Part shown: piece after piece, positions 7,288 through 11,189 of the stretch
How the letters are laid out: each line of letters starts with the position of its first letter
Numbering within the stretch: position 1 is the first letter of the stretch
Source of the DNA: CAZIVE01 sp964542435
GTDB taxonomy: Bacteria > Bacteroidota > Bacteroidia > Bacteroidales > Tannerellaceae
Direction: 5' to 3'
Length of the DNA stretch: 11,189 bases
Assembly: GCA_964542435.1 (NCBI GenBank)
Contig: CAZIVE010000089.1
Coordinates: 1 to 11,189, forward strand
Program-made: the position numbers and the translations under genes
The notes under the pieces: generated by a model
Told to the model about the DNA's origin: nothing
Database searches by the model: none
Seen by the model: only the letters and a program-made list of their open reading frames with translations

Positions 7288-8703
7288 ATGAGTACAGAAC
7301 TAAGTGAGCAGGAGATCTTCCGTCGCAACAGTATGGAACAACTTCGCCAGATGGGCATCGAACCTTATCCGGCAGCAGAATACGAAACCAATGCATTCTC
7401 AAATGAAATAAAAGCGTCGTTCAAAGATGACGCGGAACAGAGACGTGTCAGCATCGCCGGACGTATCATGAGCCGTCGTATCATGGGCAAGGCCTCTTTC
7501 CTGAGTTTGCAGGATTCAGAAGGAAGAATTCAGATTTACGTTTCCCGCGACAGCATCTGCCCCGACGAGAACAAGGATCTTTACAACGTCGTCTTCAAGA
7601 AACTGCTCGACATCGGTGACTTTGTCGGCATCCGCGGATATGTGTTCCGTACGCAGACCGGTGAGATTTCCGTTCATGCAGAGGAGCTGACCGTGCTTTC
7701 AAAAGCATTGCGTCCGCTGCCTATCGTAAAATATAAAGATGGTGTGGCTTACGACGGATTCAACGATCCGGAGCAGCGTTANNNNNNNNNNNNNNNNNNN
7801 NNNNNNNNNNNNNNNNNNNNNNNNNNNNNNNNNNNNNNNNNNNNNNNNNNNNNNNNNNNNNNNNNNNNNNNNNNNNNNNNNCTGTATCTGAAGCGCCTCA
7901 TCGTAGGTGGTTTTGAAGGCGTGTATGAATTTTCCAAAGACTTCCGTAACGAAGGAATGGACCGCACGCACAATCCGGAATTCACCGCTATGGAGATCTA
8001 CATCTCCTATAAGGATTACAACTGGATGATGAAGTTCACGGAACAGATGCTTGAGAAAATCTGCCTCGACGTGAACGGAACAGATACGGTCAAGATCGGC
8101 GAAAACGAAGTCAGCTTCAAAGCTCCGTTCAAACGCATCAGCATGATCGACTCCATCAAGGAATTCACAGGTGTGGACATCACCGGAATGGATGAAGATG
8201 CATTGCGTAAGGTTTGCAAAGATCTCAACATCGAGATCGACGAGACCATGGGCAAAGGCAAGATCATCGACGAAATGTTCGGAGCCAAATGCGAAGGCAA
8301 CTACATCCAGCCGACCTTCATCACCGACTATCCTATCGAGATGTCTCCGCTCTGCAAGCGCAACCGTCACAACCCGGATCTCACCGAACGTTTCGAACTG
8401 ATGGTGAACGGTCACGAACTGTGCAACGCCTATTCAGAGCTCAACGACCCGGTTGATCAGCTGGAACGTTTCAAGGAACAGCTCAGACTGAGCGAAAAGG
8501 GCGACGACGAAGCGATGTTCATCGACATGGACTTTGTGCGCGCTCTCGAATATGGTATGCCACCGACATCAGGTATGGGAATCGGCATGGACCGTCTCGT
8601 TATGCTGATGACAGGACAGGCAGCCATTCAGGAGGTGCTTTTCTTCCCACAGATGCGTCCGGAGAAAGTCGTTAAGAAAGAAGACGAAGAAGAAAAGAAA
8701 TAA
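7288..8703 (+). CDS. lysS: Lysyl-tRNA synthetase, class II (interrupted by N gap)
   Basis: Charges tRNA-Lys with lysine using ATP, in the cytoplasm. The N-terminal OB-fold anticodon-binding domain spans about 52-140 (RVSIAGRIMSRRIMGKASF at 53-71). The class II catalytic core shows motif 2 (FRNEG at 219-223 with HNPEF at 228-232), the lysine-pocket region YIQPTFITDYP, NAYSELNDP, and motif 3 (GMGIGMDRL at 429-437, R436 as ATP ligand). Motif 1 should lie in the 100-N gap at 7782-7881. E. coli LysS has about 74 residues between the flanking positions, so the 33-34 placeholder codons are too few and the real protein is near 510 residues. It ends soon after motif 3 with a charged tail (KKEDEEEKK), without the long C-terminal extension I recall in Bacteroides LysS proteins of about 575 residues. 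The start ATG lies about 35 bp after a -7 box. It is first of a three-gene cluster, 12 bp before gpsA. Confidence 0.96.
   Translation: MSTELSEQEIFRRNSMEQLRQMGIEPYPAAEYETNAFSNEIKASFKDDAEQRRVSIAGRIMSRRIMGKASFLSLQDSEGRIQIYVSRDSICPDENKDLYNVVFKKLLDIGDFVGIRGYVFRTQTGEISVHAEELTVLSKALRPLPIVKYKDGVAYDGFNDPEQRXXXXXXXXXXXXXXXXXXXXXXXXXXXXXXXXXXLYLKRLIVGGFEGVYEFSKDFRNEGMDRTHNPEFTAMEIYISYKDYNWMMKFTEQMLEKICLDVNGTDTVKIGENEVSFKAPFKRISMIDSIKEFTGVDITGMDEDALRKVCKDLNIEIDETMGKGKIIDEMFGAKCEGNYIQPTFITDYPIEMSPLCKRNRHNPDLTERFELMVNGHELCNAYSELNDPVDQLERFKEQLRLSEKGDDEAMFIDMDFVRALEYGMPPTSGMGIGMDRLVMLMTGQAAIQEVLFFPQMRPEKVVKKEDEEEKK
7782..7881. other. 100-N gap inside lysS
   Basis: Exactly 100 N between the TA of a Tyr codon (DPEQRY) and the codons for LYLKRLIVGG. 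This removes class II motif 1 and the conserved GGAxARPF-type segment. By comparison with E. coli LysS about 74 residues (roughly 223 nt) belong here. Both 100 and 223 leave remainder 1 modulo 3, so the frame is preserved either way. Confidence 0.97.
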
Positions 8704-8715
8704 ATATCACGAATC

Positions 8716-9711
8716 ATGAACATACCGGGGAAAATAGCGATTATGGGAGGCGGAAGCTGGGCAACAGCCCTGGCTAAGATCATGCTCTCCACACAAGAGC
8801 GCATCAACTGGTACATGCGTCGTCCGGATCGTATCGAGGATTTCAAGGTGATGGGGCACAATCCTGCCTATCTCTCCGCCGTTCTGTTCGACACCAGCCG
8901 AATCGACTTCTATTCGGATATCAACAAAGTCATCGAGGATTCTGATACGCTCATCCTTGCCATCCCTTCGCCCTTTCTGAAACAGCATCTGGCAAAGGTC
9001 ACCGCTTCGATGAGCGACAAATTCATCATATCAGCCATCAAAGGAATCGTTCCCGATGAAAACATGCTGATCACCGATTATCTTTCCCAATATTATCAGG
9101 TGCCGCTCGACCAGATTGCAGTCGTCAGCGGTCCTTGCCATGCGGAGGAGATTGCACAGGAGCATCTCTCCTATCTCACGCTGGCCTGTCCTGATATCAA
9201 CAACGCACAGAAAGTTTCGCCCGCTTTTCACAACTTCTATCTCAACAACAGCTGCTGCAAGGATGTCAGAGGCATCGAATATGCGGCTGTGCTGAAGAAT
9301 GTCTATGCCATCGTTGCAGGCATCTGCCATGGCATGAAATATGGCGACAACTTCCAGGCAGTCCTCGTCTGCAACGCTATCGGAGAGATGCGCAACTTCC
9401 TCGAAGTGGTCAACAGCCTTCCGCGTGACATCACCGACTCCGTCTATCTCGGCGACCTTCTGGTCACAGCCTATTCACGATTCAGCCGCAACCGCACGTT
9501 CGGCACGATGATCGGAAAAGGCTATTCCGTCAAGACGGCTCAGCTGGAGATGGAGATGATCGCCGAAGGTTATTATGGTACAAAGTGTATCTACGAACTC
9601 AACCAGAGGTATAAAGTGGATATGCCTATTCTCAACACGCTTCATCGTATTTTATACGAAAAAGCTTCGCCGATCACAGAGATCCGGCAATTGACAGAAA
9701 CGTTTAAATAA
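8716..9711 (+). CDS. gpsA: NAD(P)-dependent glycerol-3-phosphate dehydrogenase
   Basis: Reduces dihydroxyacetone phosphate to sn-glycerol-3-phosphate, the backbone for phospholipid synthesis, in the cytoplasm. The 331-residue length is normal for GpsA. The N-terminal Rossmann fold carries the dinucleotide loop GGGSWATALA (11-20). SAIKG (106-110) contains substrate-binding K109, followed by SGPCHAEEIA (138-147), the local form of the usual GPSFA motif. The C-terminal helical domain has the likely catalytic K194 in AAVLKNVYA and the family signature GDLLVTAYSRFSRNRTFG (246-263). The ATG at 8716 gives the canonical start just before the beta strand leading into the glycine loop. The gene is 12 bp after lysS and 7 bp before pgi, which suggests one transcript. 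No Shine-Dalgarno sequence is visible. Identification is secure. Confidence 0.97.
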   Translation: MNIPGKIAIMGGGSWATALAKIMLSTQERINWYMRRPDRIEDFKVMGHNPAYLSAVLFDTSRIDFYSDINKVIEDSDTLILAIPSPFLKQHLAKVTASMSDKFIISAIKGIVPDENMLITDYLSQYYQVPLDQIAVVSGPCHAEEIAQEHLSYLTLACPDINNAQKVSPAFHNFYLNNSCCKDVRGIEYAAVLKNVYAIVAGICHGMKYGDNFQAVLVCNAIGEMRNFLEVVNSLPRDITDSVYLGDLLVTAYSRFSRNRTFGTMIGKGYSVKTAQLEMEMIAEGYYGTKCIYELNQRYKVDMPILNTLHRILYEKASPITEIRQLTETFK

Positions 9712-9718
9712 AACAGAT

Positions 9719-11062
9719 ATGAAAAACATCAGTTTATGCATCGATAAGGTTAGCGATGCAGTCTCTCGTGAACAGATTTTCTCACAGAAAGCAAAAGTAA
9801 ATGAATGTATCGCCACACTGTTCGACGGAACAGGACTGGGCAATGATTTTCTCGGATGGCTGCATCTTCCCTCTTCCATTACGGAAGAAGAGATCGCCGA
9901 CATCGAAAAGACAGCTGCTCTGCTGCGTTCGAAATGCGAAGTGGTTGTTGCTGTCGGAATCGGCGGAAGTTATCTGGGGACAAAAGCTGCCGTAGAAGCA
10001 CTCAACAACAGTTTCGACCTGCTCCAGAAGGATCGCAAGAATCCTGTCATTCTCTATGCAGGCAACAACATCGGCGAAGATTATCTTTACGAACTGCTGG
10101 AAATCCTGAAAGGAAAACAGTTCGGCATCATCAATATTTCCAAATCGGGCACGACGACAGAGCCTTCACTCGCTTTCCGTCTGCTCCGCACACAGCTTGA
10201 AGCTGCCGTTGGCAAAAAGGAAGCACAGCAGCGCATCGTGGCTATCACGGATGCCAAACGCGGCGCATTGCATTCTCTCGCTACAAAAGAGGGTTACAAA
10301 CGCTTCATCATTCCTGATAATGTAGGCGGACGTTTCTCTGTTCTGACTCCGGTCGGCCTGCTGCCTATCGCTGTTGCAGGCATCAACATCCGCGAGATGA
10401 TCGCCGGTGCCGTTTCTTTCGAAAAGGCTACCGACCGCAACGTTCCTTTCGAGGAAAATCCTTCTGCCATCTATGCTGCCACACGCAACGCTCTTTACAA
10501 GAGTGGCAAGAAGATCGAGATCCTCGCCAACTTCAACCCGAAACTCCACTTCGTCGCTGAATGGTGGAAACAGCTTTACGGTGAAAGCGAAGGCAAGGAA
10601 CATAAGGGAATCTTCCCGGCTTCTGTAGATCTGACAACCGATCTTCACAGCATGGGCCAATGGATGCAGGAAGGCGAACGTACCATCTTCGAAACCGTTA
10701 TCTCCGTTGAAAGTCCGAGCCACAAAATGATCGTTCCGTCTGATGAGGAGAACCTCGACGGACTGAACTTCCTCGCCGGCAAACGCGTGGACGAAGTGAA
10801 CAAGATGGCAGAACTCGGCACACAGCTGGCTCATGTGGACGGCGGCGTTCCGAACATCAAGATCACCATGCCTGAGATCAATGCATTCTACATCGGACAA
10901 CTCTTCTACTTCTTCGAGAAGGCCTGCGGCATCAGCGGCTATATGCTGGGCGTCAATCCGTTCAACCAGCCGGGTGTAGAGGCATACAAGAAGAACATGT
11001 TCGCTCTGCTCGACAAACCGGGCTATGAAGCAGAATCAAAAGCTATCAAAGCACGTCTTTAA
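9719..11062 (+). CDS. pgi: Glucose-6-phosphate isomerase
   Basis: Interconverts glucose-6-phosphate and fructose-6-phosphate in glycolysis and gluconeogenesis, in the cytoplasm. The 447 residues match the short bacterial PGI form (Bacillus type, about 450) rather than the 550-residue E. coli form. Two SIS-type sugar-phosphate domains are visible. Key elements are GIGGSYLG (80-87), the phosphate-binding loop SKSGTTTE (141-148), and GGRFSVLTPVG (203-213). The catalytic Glu is probably E289 in GESEGK, the ring-opening His H310 in DLHSMGQ, and the C-terminal lysine K424 or K425 in the signature beginning NPFNQPGVEAYKKN (413-426). It is the last gene of the lysS-gpsA-pgi cluster, 7 bp after gpsA, and is followed after 16 bp by a strong terminator. 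No truncation or missing catalytic residue is seen. Confidence 0.97.
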   Translation: MKNISLCIDKVSDAVSREQIFSQKAKVNECIATLFDGTGLGNDFLGWLHLPSSITEEEIADIEKTAALLRSKCEVVVAVGIGGSYLGTKAAVEALNNSFDLLQKDRKNPVILYAGNNIGEDYLYELLEILKGKQFGIINISKSGTTTEPSLAFRLLRTQLEAAVGKKEAQQRIVAITDAKRGALHSLATKEGYKRFIIPDNVGGRFSVLTPVGLLPIAVAGINIREMIAGAVSFEKATDRNVPFEENPSAIYAATRNALYKSGKKIEILANFNPKLHFVAEWWKQLYGESEGKEHKGIFPASVDLTTDLHSMGQWMQEGERTIFETVISVESPSHKMIVPSDEENLDGLNFLAGKRVDEVNKMAELGTQLAHVDGGVPNIKITMPEINAFYIGQLFYFFEKACGISGYMLGVNPFNQPGVEAYKKNMFALLDKPGYEAESKAIKARL

Positions 11063-11078
11063 TAGCTAAAGCGCATAG

Positions 11079-11115
11079 AAGTTCCGGGCGTCGCACGATG
11101 TCCGGAACTTTTTTT
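11079..11115 (+). terminator. Rho-independent terminator after pgi
   Basis: AAGTTCCGG (11079-11087) pairs perfectly with CCGGAACTT (11102-11110). The inner bases continue the stem through G-U, C-G, G-U, U-A and C-G pairs to a GCAC tetraloop (11093-11096), giving about 14 pairs. A run of seven T (11109-11115) follows. This ends the rightward transcript. Confidence 0.93.
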
Positions 11116-11189
11116 ATGTACGATGAGGCTTGGAGACGTAGAAAATGCATTCCCCCGTATGGAAAATGAGACGAAGAGCTTCAAAAATG

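Noticed and set aside
7699..8415. 238-codon open frame antisense to lysS
   Set aside because: It is a mirror of strongly biased lysS codons, spans the N run, and has no recognisable domain.
10166..10900. 244-codon open frame antisense to pgi
   Set aside because: It lies fully inside the secure pgi gene on the opposite strand. Its composition (many Asp, Val, His, Phe) is the usual reverse-complement shadow, and it shows no motif.

Overview
The window is a chromosomal segment of a Bacteroidota bacterium, most likely order Bacteroidales. I infer this from the gene set (a compact lysS-gpsA-pgi cluster, large M16 and M1 metallopeptidases, a zinc-ribbon/FHA protein), from TAnnTTTG-type -7 boxes, from the lack of Shine-Dalgarno sequences before the start codons, and from the GPCHAEE form of the GpsA motif. 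Genus cannot be fixed from the sequence alone; Prevotella-like, Bacteroides-like and Parabacteroides-like genomes are all possible.

Layout. Positions 1-230 hold a tandem array of exact 42-bp units that runs off the left edge. A minus-strand gene set follows, read from right to left: an M16 metallopeptidase (start at 5973), an exported M1 aminopeptidase and a small zinc-ribbon/FHA protein (stop at 276). They are separated by 13 and 33 bp and probably form one transcript that ends towards the repeat array. A 95-bp divergent intergenic region (5974-6068) carries a promoter for the M16 gene. Rightward from it are a YbdG-type MscS mechanosensitive channel gene and then lysS, gpsA and pgi, tightly spaced (12 and 7 bp) and probably co-transcribed from a promoter just behind the channel gene. 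A strong intrinsic terminator closes the pgi transcript at 11079-11115. The last 74 bases hold no gene that I can support.

Functionally most of the window is housekeeping: lysyl-tRNA synthesis, glycerol-3-phosphate synthesis for phospholipids, the glucose-6-P/fructose-6-P step, osmotic release and peptide degradation. The two peptidases plausibly act at different places: M1 has a signal peptide and M16 has none.

Two runs of exactly 100 N (5314-5413 and 7782-7881) lie inside the M16 and lysS genes. In both cases the conserved protein segment expected there is longer than 100 nt can encode, so the runs look like fixed-size assembly gaps rather than measured lengths. I did not find a convincing new biological system. 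The least explained element is the 42-bp repeat array at the left edge.
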